Positions 45,304 to 56,819 of a stretch of 64,000 nt of DNA are shown here, in pieces (position 1 is the first letter of the stretch; every line of letters starts with the position of its first letter). The stretch is from Pachyseris speciosa (lineage: Eukaryota > Cnidaria > Anthozoa > Scleractinia > Pachyseridae): NCBI GenBank assembly GCA_016490735.1, contig JAEMWC010000032.1:1517501-1581500 (forward strand). The letters are read 5' to 3'. The notes under the pieces were generated by a model. The model was not told the origin of the DNA. It made no database searches and saw only the letters and a list, made by a program, of their open reading frames with translations. The position numbers and the translations under genes are program-made.

Positions 45304-48300
45304 AAACAACACTCCTCTAGTACCTTAGAACCATGGTTTGGTTCTGGCCCTACAAGGCTAATGGGGACAAATTGACAGATTGTACTACGGTAATGACAGT
45401 TTGTACTAGGATATATAATTAAATGATATACAATGTCCACTACTATAGAAAGAAAAATCTTATAAATCTGGCCAGTTGGCCCCACTTACGTTGCTTTTAT
45501 TTTGAATAGATACTGCGCTATATAGATGGCTTCAATCATGTCCAGAGGATTGCAGTTGAAGCTGATGTTGATATCAGTCTTGTTAGGATGTGCATTCAGG
45601 ATATGGTGTAAGTTCCAATAACAACTGACCTTCAAGATTTCTCATTTATCCTTTTGTACAGTGTATCATAGATATTAATTTTGCATGGAGTTGAAAATTT
45701 GTTTCTCTTTCCATAGTCAATGCAAGGTTGTCAAGCTGATCTCCATATTCCAGGCAAGTTACTTTGGTTACTTTGGCCCCAGTTGTTCAAGGGCAGAAAA
45801 CTTTATCATTTATCAAGCTAGAGCTCTACATTCGCATTTTACTTTCAAATATTACGCTGTATGTGTTGAGTTGATAAAGGTGGATTTGCCACTTTAAGGA
45901 GATTCAAGAGAGATAACATTCAAGAGATGGAAAAAGGCCTGTCACTAAACATTTCCAAATGCTATTCATTCTTTTCAGCATGTGACAGTCTGTGGCCTTT
46001 CATGCATCAAGGTTGTTCAGAAAGCCGCAAAATCTCTGTACAAAAATCCATCGTCTAAATCTAATAAATAAACAAAAATAATATACTCTTAATCCCCATG
46101 GAAACAAGCGATACTAGACTTATTCTTTGAACTGAAGATGTTATTAATAGAGTCACATAACCTAAAAAGTTCTCAATCCCAACAGGAGTTGCACCTAATT
46201 GAGCCAAGTGGTAGAGCATCTCAACTTGCAGAAATCATATACTTGACTCTTGTTGGGAAAACTTGGAAACTTGGAAAATTGTTTACCATATTGAATAATA
46301 ATAATAATTACACTTCACTGTCATTGCTAATTTATTCTTGTTTGTCACATCATCATGTTTCCATCAATAGGAAAATTCCACTGCTCACTAAATAGATCAC
46401 AAAACGGCTAACTCTTGAAACGTTGGTTAAATCTGAATCTCTTTGATTTTGCGAATTTACCGTTACTGATAATTATCATCTCAACTCATAGTCCTTGAGA
46501 GCCATTTTAACTCCCTCACCAATGCCGCACCACTGCCGTTTTGTCTTGAAGCCAACCTATTTATCACTTTATATTGCCACAGTATTCCAACGTGTACATT
46601 CCCACTCCTGAGATTAACCAGCTGATGCATGATAAGAAATTACAAGAGGAATGCCTCAAATATGTTGGTAAAAAAGGTAAGTCAAAAGGCTTTTATTGTT
46701 AGATCTGTTTCAAGGATGAGAGCACAAAAAAGAAGTTGAGTATTCCCAGGGGGATGTCAACCCTTGGTCCTCCACATTTACTGAAGGACATTCATCAGGA
46801 TTTGAGGTTCATGAATCTGTCAATCAAAAGTAACGCTCATAGAAGAAGGGGGCTTGCAGAGGTGGTTTTGTGGTAGCTCAACAGCCTGGATTTGACTGCT
46901 ATTGTGAAAGTACAGCAGTTTGGAAAATGTTTCTCGCTCCCTTGTGCTAGACTTGTGCACTGTGCTAGACAGTTTTACTAGTACTTTTATTCTACAAGCC
47001 CTATGGTTTCTCCAAAGGCATCTTCACCACTTTCAATTCAATTCAGACTTGAGTAGCCCCTGAGAGGGTGCTGCAAATGAACCCTGACAAAAATAAGGGA
47101 GTATCTGTACTCTAATTCAGAGTTATTATAAAGAGGCCAACTGATGGCCAGGACCCTGAAAACAAGGCTGTTGTAGACAGGTAGCTGTTAGTGGAAGTTT
47201 GATCTTAAATTAAGAATGATCATAAATGGCACTGGATGATTTTTTTCATTCCAGGTCGAACCCCGCCTTCATTTCGTGACGTGTTCATGTTGTACTGTGG
47301 GCTCAGCCCAGGGGCGACCGTGAGAGACCTGTGTACAAGATTCAATCCATGTAATCTCCGGGTAGATGAGAGGTAATGAAGCATAACGCCATGGGTATCC
47401 AGAGCTTCTTGTATGAAAATCGTTGTTGCGCAATAGGCTAAATTGGAGCGTAACACCATGGGTATCCAGAGCTTCTTGTATGAAAATCTCATTGTTGTGC
47501 AATAGGCTAAATTAGAGCGTAACACCATGGGTATCCAGAGCTTCTTGTATGAAAATCTCATTGTTGTGCAATAGGCTAAATTAGAGCGGTTTCCATTATT
47601 AACTGTGGAAAGTTGTTCGCTTTTAAGTTCCCTTTGGTTTACTTTGCTCTGTGATTAGTTGGCAAGACTCGCGCCGATGAGAAGCAAATCCAAAACCAAT
47701 CGTGACTTGCTCGCGCACAATTATCCGCGCTTAGCGCTGTCTGCGTCTGTTGTGATTGGTTAGAGTAGAGCGCTTTTCAATTGAGTGTCATCAAACCAAA
47801 ACCAAAGCAATTACTCCAATCACAACAGAAGTAAGCAGTGCAATGAGCCAATCAGAATATGAAGCAATTACATGTAGCCGGCGCAAAGCGCGGGAAAATA
47901 CGCGCGTGCAGATCACAATTAGTTTTGGTTTTGCTTCTTATTGGTTGAGAAAGTGGCGCGAGTTTTCCTGGCCAATCACAGAGCGAAGCAATGCAAAACC
48001 AAACCAAAAGATAATTACTTTCGACACTCAATTGAAAACCGCTGTAATTGCTTTTGTTTTGGTTTTACTAAACTCCACTGAAAACCGCTACCGTGCGGGA
48101 GGACGCGGGTTCAAATCCCGCGGCCCGACCAACACTCGGGGTCTTTAAATAATTGAGGAGAAAGTGCTGCCTTTGTAATTTCCTCTGCAAACGGTTAGAC
48201 TTTCTACTCTTCTCGGATAAGACGAAAAAACCGTAGGCCCCGTCTCATAGCTCTCTCTCTCTCTCTCTGATCTGTTCTTGTGGGACGTTAAAGAACCCAC

Positions 48301-50418
48301 ACCACTAAAAGAGAAGGGGACGTAGATCCCGGTGGTGTGGTCAACCTTCTTGGGTTGTTTGTGCCTACCTACTGGGTAGGCCTGTACCCAGTAAAAGCTG
48401 AAAAAAAACAAATACGGGGAGCATAACTTAGATTCCCTTACCCTGCCATCGCCGTATCTTCCATGTGAATGATGCACAGTATTTTCTGAGTTTTTCAGAG
48501 CGTATTAAGGAGTCAGTATAATAATTGCTACTGATTTCCTACGCATGCATGCATTCTGTTTTTCATCTTTCTCTTACTTTATCTCATATCTAGGTAGTAA
48601 TGGCCATGTATAAAAGAATTCAGCAGTTATTCACTACCCTTACTATAGTATTCTTTGTTTTAAAGGCGGTTAATTCAATTTGGCATGGTAACAGGAATTA
48701 TCCGCCGTCTTCATAAATATCCCGTGCAACTTACAGCACCTTCCAAGAGCGTATCATTACCCAGAAGTCATCCCAGACTTAGAGGAAGGCAGTCAGACGC
48801 GAACAGGCTCAAGTTGTCAGACAAGTGAGTTGTGACTCAGTGGCTAGTTGTCAACAAAATAAGTCAGTCAAATCAAATCAATTTTTATTCAACTCACACA
48901 AAATACAGAAAGAAATATTAGAAGAACAAATTCCAAAATAATTTTATCGCCATTATAGGTAGATCTAGAGAAAAACTAGAGAGAAAAAAGAAAAGATTAG
49001 ATTAAATGCTGACAATTTAATATTTGGGCGTCCCAAGTACTTCAAGAACTAATCAAGTTTGGGACCCAAAAAGCTTGTCGAATAACGACTACTACCAAGC
49101 AACTTGCTGATCATTTTTGTGACTACACGTAAGGATTTTATCCACAAACGTCGTTGCTCTGTCGTTTGCTTCCAAAAACTTACAACACAACTAGCTGAAG
49201 GGCTACAGTTGTAATATAATCTCAGTTAAAGTGTAATCTTGGTTTAGCGTCAATCAGGTTTCACACAACTGGACCGTGTATGCACAGACTGAACGTTGGA
49301 GCCACCCTGTAGAGTACAATAAATAGCTGCGTTGGAAATTATTTCTATTTGTTTTACAGGTGGTTGGATGGAAATCACAACTATGATGAAATATGCTGCA
49401 AAACAGGTATTTCAAGGAAGCTGCCAGACTTGTCTAGTCTATTTTTGCCAACTTTTTTATTGAAATGCGTTTTCCGTGTTCACATCACCCAGATTTTCAG
49501 ATGTTCCGACTATTTCCGATGGTTACCCAGAATATCCGAAGATGTTTCGACAATTTCCGAACATCACCGAAGATTTGCGAAGATGCTCTGGTTATTTACG
49601 AAGATTACCAAAGATGTTTCGACTGTTTCCGAACGTTACCGAATATTTATAAAATCGCTATTAGGCTAACGTTACCAAATTTAATGTATCATTCCATTTG
49701 TAGAAAAAGTATTCCCGACTTAAAAACAGGTGTTAGTAAATGGCCTTTCGTGAGATTGATGTTTTTTGATCCTCCTTACATACGGTTGGTGCACCCGCCC
49801 TGCGTCATATGTCAATCACTTGCTCTTTCACTTGAACTGGTCGATGTCCGTTGAGTGTAAAAGACGGACTCTTATTTCTGCCTTGGTTTTTATCCAATCG
49901 AAATGATACATTAATAGCATTTTTCTTTGTACTTCAGAGATGAAAACATTGACAATACCCGTATTTCTTTTGTTCTCATCTAATCACTGATGAGGCTAAG
50001 CGCACCAAAACTTCAGAATTATTTGTTAGTGTGGGTTAACCAATAAGAGAGCGCAAAGTCTGCTGACGTCAGGACTGTAGAGGTTTTACCGCCCAGTGAA
50101 TTATGATGGATTTATTCAAATCTCACACGCTTGGGCAGTATGAGAGGTGCAGGCGTGAGACTCACGCGTTAGGCGTGACTATTAGCAAGTACACAATATA
50201 CTATGTTGCACTATTTTCTCGATGAAGCTGCCCAAGCAGACAAAGCTGGCTTCCTCAAAACTTGACCAAATGAAGTAAACAGTTAAGAGACGTCCAAGAA
50301 GACTATTTAAATCTAATTACTCCCCTCTTTTGCTTGGCATTTATCCTCAGGTCTAACTTATCAGGAGCTAGAAGACATCGTTGAAGGAGAACCTCATATC
50401 GTGGTTATATGGAAATGA
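39041..50418 (+). CDS. NPRL2: NPRL2, GATOR1 complex subunit (12 exons)
   Basis: Encodes the nitrogen permease regulator 2-like protein, part of GATOR1, the Rag GTPase-activating complex at lysosomes that damps mTORC1 when amino acids are low. Exons: 39041-39118, 42014-42102, 42530-42698, 43429-43537, 44867-45006, 45510-45607, 45717-45753, 46583-46676, 47255-47372, 48666-48824, 49360-49406, 50351-50418. Phases join throughout and sum to 1206 nt (401 residues; human is 380). Recognisable blocks: [15 protein letters not shown] at the N-terminus, [34 protein letters not shown] and YDEICCKTG near the C-terminus. All introns are GT-AG except intron 7, which uses GC (CAG|GCAAGT at 45754). Intron 1 is 2.9 kb and carries repeats. 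The extra length against human lies mostly in exon 10 ([18 protein letters not shown]). Intact; expected functional. Confidence 0.95.
39365..40205. mobile_element. Non-autonomous DNA element in NPRL2 intron 1
   Basis: Imperfect inverted ends: GTGGCTCAATAGGGTTATG near 39370 and its diverged inverse AAAACCCTATGGAGACACC near 40195, with GCGCGCGC blocks inside both ends. About 840 bp, no transposase. Confidence 0.45.
40785..40830. repeat. (TTA)n microsatellite
   Basis: About 15 TTA units in NPRL2 intron 1. The sequence around 40380-41170 (poly-G run, GTGACCCCTCC, then GTGACCCCCC and CTATGCCCCTGC) looks repeat-derived. Confidence 0.9.
43714..43900 (+). mobile_element. tRNA-derived SINE in NPRL2 intron 4
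   Basis: CTGCCTGGTTAGTTCAGATA (A-box region) and AAGTTCAAACCACTGAGCAG (B box and acceptor) form a degenerate tRNA head. The tail follows to about 43900. Confidence 0.55.
45078..45303. repeat. Microsatellites (AAT)n and (GATGAT/GGTGAT)n
   Basis: Two adjacent simple repeats in NPRL2 intron 5, about 70-300 bp after exon 5. Ser- or Ile-rich open frames are artefacts. Confidence 0.95.
47381..47586 (+). repeat. Minisatellite, three units of about 67-69 bp
   Basis: Units start at 47381, 47448 and 47517 (GCGTAACACCATGGGTATCC). They begin only 8 bp after the exon 9 donor of NPRL2. Unit 1 differs most; units 2 and 3 are almost identical. Confidence 0.9.
47581..48046. mobile_element. MITE pair, CAATTGAGTG family, in NPRL2 intron 9
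   Basis: Complete member at 47766-48046 (left TAGAGCGCTTTTCAATTGAG, right ACACTCAATTGAAAACCGCT). A truncated, diverged copy fills 47581-47765 (AGAGCGGTTTCCATT start). Confidence 0.7.
48088..48410 (+). mobile_element. tRNA-derived SINE, 5' truncated
   Basis: Begins in the anticodon/T-arm region (GACGCGGGTTCAAATCCCGC) and continues with a long tail containing (CT)n, GGGACGTTAAAGAACCCAC and CTGGGTAGGCCTGTACCC. In NPRL2 intron 9. Confidence 0.6.
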
Positions 50419-52112
50419 CGATGAAACAGAATTCATGGTGGAGACTTCAAGTGTCCTTTATTTACTGTCTTAATAAAAATGGTCTTTGTTTAAACGAGGG
50501 TGACAACCTGTGGCCCTCTAGGCCCTCCAAGCTCGAAAGTGGAATCAAGATCGTCAAATTTCATGTTGGTCAAAGCGACGAAATTAACTGTTGTCAAAGT
50601 AGAAATTTCTCCCGTCTTGGAGATAAACGTAACATTTTTTTTACTGTGTGGTCGAAGTCCTACTTTCCACAAATTGGAAGACGAACTATAATTTGCTACC
50701 CGCCACGAACGGAAGTGGCAGTTCAGTTGAGCAGACGTTCGGGGGGAGGAACGCGTGACAAGCCCAAAGACGTATGCGTAAGAAAAAACACGAGTGAAGG
50801 AACATCTCGACCATTTCACAACTTGTGGTTGATACGGCATTTTTCTAATAGAAAAACATGTTTTTTTTGTTGTCTTTACAAACAAATGTTGCTTCTAAAA
50901 ATAGCTGAATGTAATAACTGTTCATCAGTAGGATACCTAAATTGCGTGCAATTCGACAATTGGTTTCGGCTCCATCAAATCCTATACCAATTGCAGAACA
51001 TTTTAGGAGGAGCCACCCACACTGTGAGCACAGTTATTGACAATACATATTAGCAAGGAAAACAACGTAAAATAATAGTAGTACGTTAAATAACGAACTA
51101 AGGACACGTAAACTAAATAAGCAAGCACGCGCACAACTTCAGGAAACTTGCATCAAAAAAGGGACGGGGCCGGATAGTCAGGATAATATAAAGGATAAAA
51201 AATAAAGGATAGAGGGTATGAAACCAGTCGCCAGAGATTCGACTGGCAATGGGTTGGCGGCCATGTTGGTGGACAATAACAGAAGAAGCTGATGAGAAAT
51301 CTTTTGTTCTCGGTACACCAACATGGCGGTGATGACGTAACGTGCATACGCCCTATACAGCGGTGTCTCTCAATCCTGGATTGCTAATCTCATCTCCAGT
51401 AGTGTAGCACCATACTTCTAATTTCCAAAATGACATCTGGCTTCTTGTGATGAACCGGTTATTACGCATAATTATAGTGATCTAAGGTAAACTACCCCGT
51501 AAATTTCACAGCAGTTCCAACAACTTTAAAATTGTCCACTTTAAACAGGCACGGCGCAAGAACAATTTTCGAAAAATAAAACGATCATTTACTAAAGTTG
51601 CGCATGCTTTCCTTCCCGAGGAAAGTGAATGAGAAAATAATTCTTTGATCAACGGAACAAAAACATTTCCAAGAAAAAATACGAGTGAAGGAACATCTTC
51701 ACCATTTCACATTTTGTGGTTGATTCGGCATTTTTCTAATAGAAAAACACGGTTTTTACACGTTTATGGCTGTTCCTAAATTTAGTGTTGTCTTTACGCT
51801 GCTTGTTATAACTATGAATAGCCATAATAGTTTCTAGAGCAAATATTAAACAATTATTGGACGAAGCTGACCAAAATATCGTGATTTGTCAGTGGCGAGC
51901 AGTTCAATTCGGCTGAGGCAAATAAGAGATATTTTGTGAAAACCGAGTTCAGTAATAGTTTTATCATTCGATCACCGAGCTTGTTTTTGACAATTATTTT
52001 CGGGAAGCGTGAAACGATCTGCCATTTGTCACTGAATTTGAAGAGCTTTGACGCGTGGACACAACTACGCACGAGCAGAATATTATTTGCAACAAAATTA
52101 CAGTTGACTATG
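50419..52112. other. Downstream of NPRL2: repeat-derived, no gene seen
   Basis: 50640-50770 matches 56080-56200 (TACTTTCCACAAA, ACGAACGGAAGTGG, CAGACGTTCG), a dispersed repeat. 51195-51345 has ACATGGCGG/CCATGTTGG inverted ends. The 214-codon open frame at 50409 runs across the repeat and NPRL2's last codons in another frame, so I do not call it. Confidence 0.5.
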
Positions 52113-52540
52113 CCGGAATATATGAAAATTATATATTTGAACTGCGGATTAAAGAATGAAGATGTTAGTGATCATTGCAGTTATTTAAGCAACAGTGAAA
52201 GGTTCGAATCCCGTACAAGCCTGAATTTTTTTCAGGCTTTCTTTCCACTGCTGCTTAAGTAGTGTTCATAACTGCGATGATCTTTTACATCTTTATTCTT
52301 TAATCTGCAGTTCAAATATGTGATTTTCATATATTCATAGTCATTTGTTCATCACTCACGGGTATATTACGAACCAACTAAATGATCAGCTCACAGTTGG
52401 TTTGTTAGCTCAGTCGGTAGAGCACTGCACCGGTATCGCAGAGGTCGTGGGTTCCAATCCCGTACAAGCCTGAATTTTTTTTTCAGGCTTTCTTTTCACT
52501 GCTGCTTAAGTAGTGTTCATAACTGCGATGATCGTTTACA
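52113..52540 (+). mobile_element. tRNA-like SINE tandem, two heads
   Basis: A partial head (T-arm and acceptor only, 52201-52221) with full tail is followed 249 bp later by a complete head and tail. The left edge 52113-52200 is the tail in opposite orientation, so this copy is also rearranged. Confidence 0.65.
52399..52470 (+). tRNA. tRNA-like sequence (SINE head), copy D
   Basis: 72-nt cloverleaf as at 30923, loop CCGGTAT again. The acceptor 3' half AAGCCTGAA can instead pair with TTCAGGCTT just after a T-run (about 52480-52492), a candidate Pol III stop plus hairpin. Confidence 0.6.
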
Positions 52541-52812
52541 TCTTCAAAATCACAGTTGGACGGTACTGCGCACGAGCAGACCGGCCATTATTTGTAGGCA
52601 GTAATTTGTAGGTCACGTGTGAGGCTCTGGGCCAATGAAAAGAAAGGGAAAAACGCATCGAATGACAAAATGAAATATTTTTACTTCCCAAAACGACATC
52701 CGGATTCTGATGATGAACCGCGTTGTTTCGCATAATTATAGTGATCTAAAGTAAACTGCTCCGTAATTTCACGACAGTTCCAATAACTTTAAAATCGTCC
52801 ACTTTAAATCAT

Positions 52813-53969
52813 CAGAGGACTAGAGGAGTCGTGCAGCTTTTGTATGTGGAATGATTGATCAAGACCATGTTCACTAAATTGCCAGCCTAAAGAAACTTTC
52901 AAAAAAAGAATTGTGTCTATTATAAAATTACAAATACGCTTCTATTTGACTGACTGGACATTCATTATTGAAGCAACGTTTCTCTTGGAAGTAGTCTCTT
53001 GCATTTTCCACAAAATATGCTATGTTTATAGCAATTTCTGTTAACACAGATTTCTGTTTTGAGCACACTTTGCGATAAGACTGTTAATTTCAATATTTCT
53101 CCCCATTTGCACTTTGAATTTTCCTTTCCTTTCAAGTGCAAATGAGGTGTAGTAATACTTTCCTAGCTTCGGCTAATAGACTTTCAGAAGATATTTCAAT
53201 ATTTAATACCTTTTTGTGATTACCTACTGTGAGTTGTAAAATAAACCACGGAGACGAGTCGTCCCTAATTCTACTAATTCTATATATTGTGACCCCTGTA
53301 TTTCTGAAATGAGTTGTAGTCATAATACCATTTTCCCCGCCTTCTTTGCCAAAAGAAAAAAACGATTACAAAGATTGCTTATCGATAGCGAAAACTAGCG
53401 GAAAGTAACTTTAAAGGTCATCTCTGTGTAGTTATTCCCTGCTAGGAAGAAAAGAGTCTTGATTGCACGTTAGATTCGTATAATTTTACCCCCAAATATA
53501 TGTATTAATGACAACCTTCAGCAATTAAAACATTTCTGTACTCACAGCAGACGTTCACAAACTCTGTAACATTTTTAAATTAGCAACATGTTACTAGAAA
53601 ACGCCTTGGCTTAATCGCCATTGAAACGAAAATAAACTCTTATTATAAAATGTATGGAAAAATCTTGGAAAATAACAAAATGATAATAATAAGGACCTGA
53701 TGCTTCAGAATACAGCTGCTGTATTCTGTATTATTGTTTCATGATGGATGGGAAATTACCAAACTTCTAAGTTGAGTTGCAGCACATGTCGTTAAATGTT
53801 TAACGTCCCCCAGCAACTTCACCATAAATTATATAAAAGATGAGCTCTTGTTCGCTGTTGATGCTGGACTATTTCGAATACGTATATACCTCTGGGAACA
53901 AATGCATCGGATAAGGATAATTACACACCGATATGCATTTAATTAGACATCAGTTTGAGGCAGTATTAC
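52813..53969. other. Intergenic, no gene seen
   Basis: AT-rich, no supported feature except a possible TATA box at 53832. Confidence 0.45.
53832..53839 (+). promoter_or_regulatory. Possible TATA box (TATAAAAG)
   Basis: TATAAAAG 470 bp upstream of the PAN gene ATG. Plausible if a long leader exists; could be chance in AT-rich DNA. Confidence 0.25.
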
Positions 53970-54006
53970 ACTGTACTGCGACCCTCTCAGAGGGTCGCAG
54001 TACAGT
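53970..54006. repeat. Perfect 18-bp-arm palindrome
   Basis: ACTGTACTGCGACCCTCT, one central C, then its exact inverse. Together with 54014-54072 it forms two adjacent hairpins. Confidence 0.9.
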
Positions 54007-54013
54007 AGTAAAA

Positions 54014-54072
54014 GTGTTAAGAAAACAAAACAAATCGCTTTCTCAGTGAGAAAGCTATTTGTCTTCTTAACA
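54014..54072. repeat. Second adjacent hairpin
   Basis: GTGTTAAGAA and TTCTTAACAC close a stem with inner CTTTCTCAGTGAGAAAG. Both hairpins lie about 250-340 bp before the PAN gene ATG. Confidence 0.8.
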
Positions 54073-54308
54073 CACTTTGACATTTCCAATACTGATACCG
54101 TCTATACATTTATCTCGAGCTTCGTCAAGCAAAATTAAGTGTCTTTATCGATCTCATTAGGGAGCTTTCAGCTGTGTTGAAAGCTTTTTAATTGTCAGAA
54201 TACTTAGAGTACAACACAAAAGAAATGGAAGCTCGCTTGAGGGTGTATTAGTGATTCGAGCCTCATTGCGAACGCAATGCTCTTGCATTAAGCACCTAGA
54301 GGGAGAAA

Positions 54309-56819
54309 ATGGCACTTTTAAGTTTCATTTTCCTGGTAACATTTCTTCGCCAAACCAAAGCCAGCCAATCGTGTAAAAATCACCGTTCAGAGCACGGTTT
54401 TGCTCTTGTTGGTCACGTATACCGATCATTCACTGCAGATCGTCTAGCTACTTGCTACAGTGCTTGTAACACCCAACCAGCTTGTCAGAGTCTGAACTAC
54501 AATCTTGCAGACAAGACTTGTGAGTTTAACAACGACACCAAATATCATCGTGCCAAGGATTATGTCGAGAAGGCAATCTCTGTATACGCGGACAACCCTG
54601 ACTCCGGTGAGTTTATACCTCTTGGATATCCACCACTTTCACCGACCACTGAGGACTTGGGATGTTGGAAGAACACTCGAAGAATCCGTAAATCACTCGC
54701 CTGCAGCTCGTGATTTACGAATTCTTCGAGTGTTCTTCCAACATCCCGCGTGGTTTATCAGCCTATAAACCAAAGAAACTTGTGGTCTATTGCTTAACTG
54801 ATCATGAACTACGGATATCAGATTTCAAGCATTTTCATTGGCTAGCCGGACACAGGCTCTAAGCTCATATACCTGCACTACCTTATATGGTCAATGAACG
54901 CTTCAGCAAACAGAGAAAGCTCAATAGAATTTTCCCTCGACACAGCAGCCATTAAAACATTAGTCGTCTCGCAGCGGAATTAACGAGTAGAAATTTCGAA
55001 ACTGGAACCGAAATATAAGTGGAATTCAACTTTTCATTGCTGAGTGTTTTAGAACGACAAGAAACGGTGCTGGGATCGTGTTAAAAAATTTGTTGCAGCG
55101 CTAAGAAAATTTTCCGGGCTGTTGATGTTTAGCTAATGGCAAAACGTACTTTTATTTACGGAGATACCGAAAGAGTTTTTGAACTTTAATAAACTAAACG
55201 AAATTGAAAATATGTATTCAACAACAAGAGTCCACGTCACCAATCTGTAACTATGCTCACGGACCAGTGTATTCAAAATAAACTGAACAAACAAGACCTT
55301 CAGCTAAAATCTGCAGCAATAATCCACTACTGAAAATCTTTCCAGCGATCAGTGACAATTTTTCAAAAATTAACATACGTTAAAAATGTTCTGACCTGCA
55401 CTCGATGCAACGTATCAATCACCAGCTTCAAACTTTCCGGTTACAGATATGATGTTTTGTAAAAAATGAGAAGAATCGCCGTTCTTGTTGTTTTTGTTAT
55501 TCTGTTCGGCCGCGGTTCCAGTTTTTGTTCCACGCATCGAGTCAATTTTCTATAAGCCATTTCTTGAAGCATAACCTGAACATTTGTCCTGCTTATCCCT
55601 CATATATCTTGTTTCCGAGCAGGTCTGGTGAGACAATGTTCCAGTCCATCAAAATAAATTGAAATTGTGCCTTCATTTTGATGAAATTCTCAAGCTTTAC
55701 GTTTTCATTACTGACAAAGTACTGTCAAGTATCTTTCTTCATAACCAAACGCTTAACAACTGACCAAAAGAAAAATATAGTGTCAAGGAGAAGCAAACGA
55801 TAATCGGTATTTGGCAATTTTTCATTGACCGAAGTGAAGAACTTTAAAAAGCTGGTCATTTTTTTAAAGTTGTCTCCATCGCAGACGTCTTTGAGCTCGT
55901 CACGCGTCCTTCCCCACGAACGTCTGCTGAACTGAACTGCCACTTCCGTTCGCCGGCAGTTAGCCTTTGTTTTGAAGAAACCAATAACGAGCTGAGTAAG
56001 AATGGAAATCGACACCCGTGAAGCAATTTCTGTCAAACGATTCACGTGCATCGTCTGGGAAAATAATCCCGGGATCGAATTCCTACTTTCCACAAACTGG
56101 AAAACGAACTATGATTGACTAACCGCCGCGAACGGAAGAGGTAGTTCAGTTCAGCAGACGTTCGTGGGGAAGGAACGCGTGACGAGCCCAAAGAACTCCG
56201 CGAAGGAGGCTATAACTAAACAGGTTTCTTTATAGCTTCGGTAAGCCGGGAAAGTATTTTGAAGCAAAAGTGAACCTTTATTTTTGGGTTGTCTTTGTTT
56301 CAAATATCTCTTCCTTCCAGCTTTTCAAGGTAATATTAAATTAAGTGGCAGACGTTTTGATCGCATATCTGTGCAACATATTTTCCTCCTCCAGGAACCC
56401 CTTGGCGCAAGGTGAACACGGTTCCTGTGTGTTTTGGCGCCAAAGATGACCGGTTTGGCAGTTTTCACGTTGAAGTAGGTGGCTTTGTCGAAGCTGTCAA
56501 ACTAGTTCACGTTTCTGGTCAGGTAAGCTGTATGGCTGATGATTGGACTAAATGGGGCTGTAAGGATGTCGACGTCATCGCTACAGTTATAACAAACCCT
56601 AGTAACTTCGTCCTGCTACCGGAGAGTCAACAGGACGTGTATCGGATACCAGGGTACAACTACGATTCTAAAGAGCTTGTTTTCGCTGGTTTGCAAAATC
56701 ATTTGTTTCTGTCATCTGGGCAAGAACTGCAAATCTGGTTCGGCGCTGATTTAATTGGCGATACTGAATATGACAATGGTGGTACTACCTGTGCTGATGT
56801 GTATGCTAAGCACGCATAA
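54309..56819 (+). CDS. Secreted PAN/apple-domain protein (two exons)
   Basis: Exon 1 is 54309-54606, donor G|GTGAGT; exon 2 is 56395-56819, acceptor CTCCAG, phase joining to give NPDS-GTPWRK. The product of 240 residues begins with a hydrophobic signal peptide (ALLSFIFLVTFL) with likely cleavage near KASQS. Residues about 20-95 form a PAN/apple-like domain: spaced Cys (SQSCK, ATCYSACN, PACQSLNYN, TCEFNN), with CQSLNYN as the family's signature segment. The second exon encodes a beta-rich domain starting VPVCFGAKDDRFG and containing VSGQVSC, WGCKD, NPSNFVLLP, GQELQIWFGADL and TTCADV, a block I have seen named only in uncharacterised coral extracellular (some skeletal-matrix-like) proteins. Role unknown; likely extracellular protein or carbohydrate binding. 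Confidence 0.8.
54659..54746. repeat. 37-bp-arm hairpin in the PAN gene intron
   Basis: GGGATGTTGGAAGAACACTC and onward is matched in inverse by GAGTGTTCTTCCAACATCCC, one indel, loop of about 13 nt. Starts 52 bp after the exon 1 donor. Confidence 0.85.
55880..56200. repeat. Inverted dispersed repeat in the PAN intron
   Basis: CCCACGAACGTCTGCTGAAC at about 55914 faces CAGCAGACGTTCGTGGGG at about 56153; with neighbouring bases about 70 bp pair. One arm matches 50700-50770. Confidence 0.7.

Larger units (their letters stand above)
51420..52812 (+). repeat. Direct repeats bounding a composite repeat
   Basis: About 130 bp at 51420-51550 recurs at 52685-52812 (ATAATTATAGTGATCTAA, CAGTTCCAA, TTTAAAAT-GTCCACTTTAAA). 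Between them also recur the ACGCACGAGCAGA block (52065, 52567) and SINE pieces. Confidence 0.7.

Noticed and set aside
45024..45485. Ser/Ile-rich open frames
   Set aside because: Artefacts of (GAT)n and (AAT)n microsatellites in NPRL2 intron 5.
49987..49993. CTGATGA followed by GG...CC as a possible hammerhead
   Set aside because: The GAAA after stem II is missing its G (CCAAAAC) and there is no pairing stem I.
50409..51053. 214-codon open frame after NPRL2
   Set aside because: Starts inside the last NPRL2 exon in another frame and crosses a dispersed repeat found again at 56.1 kb.
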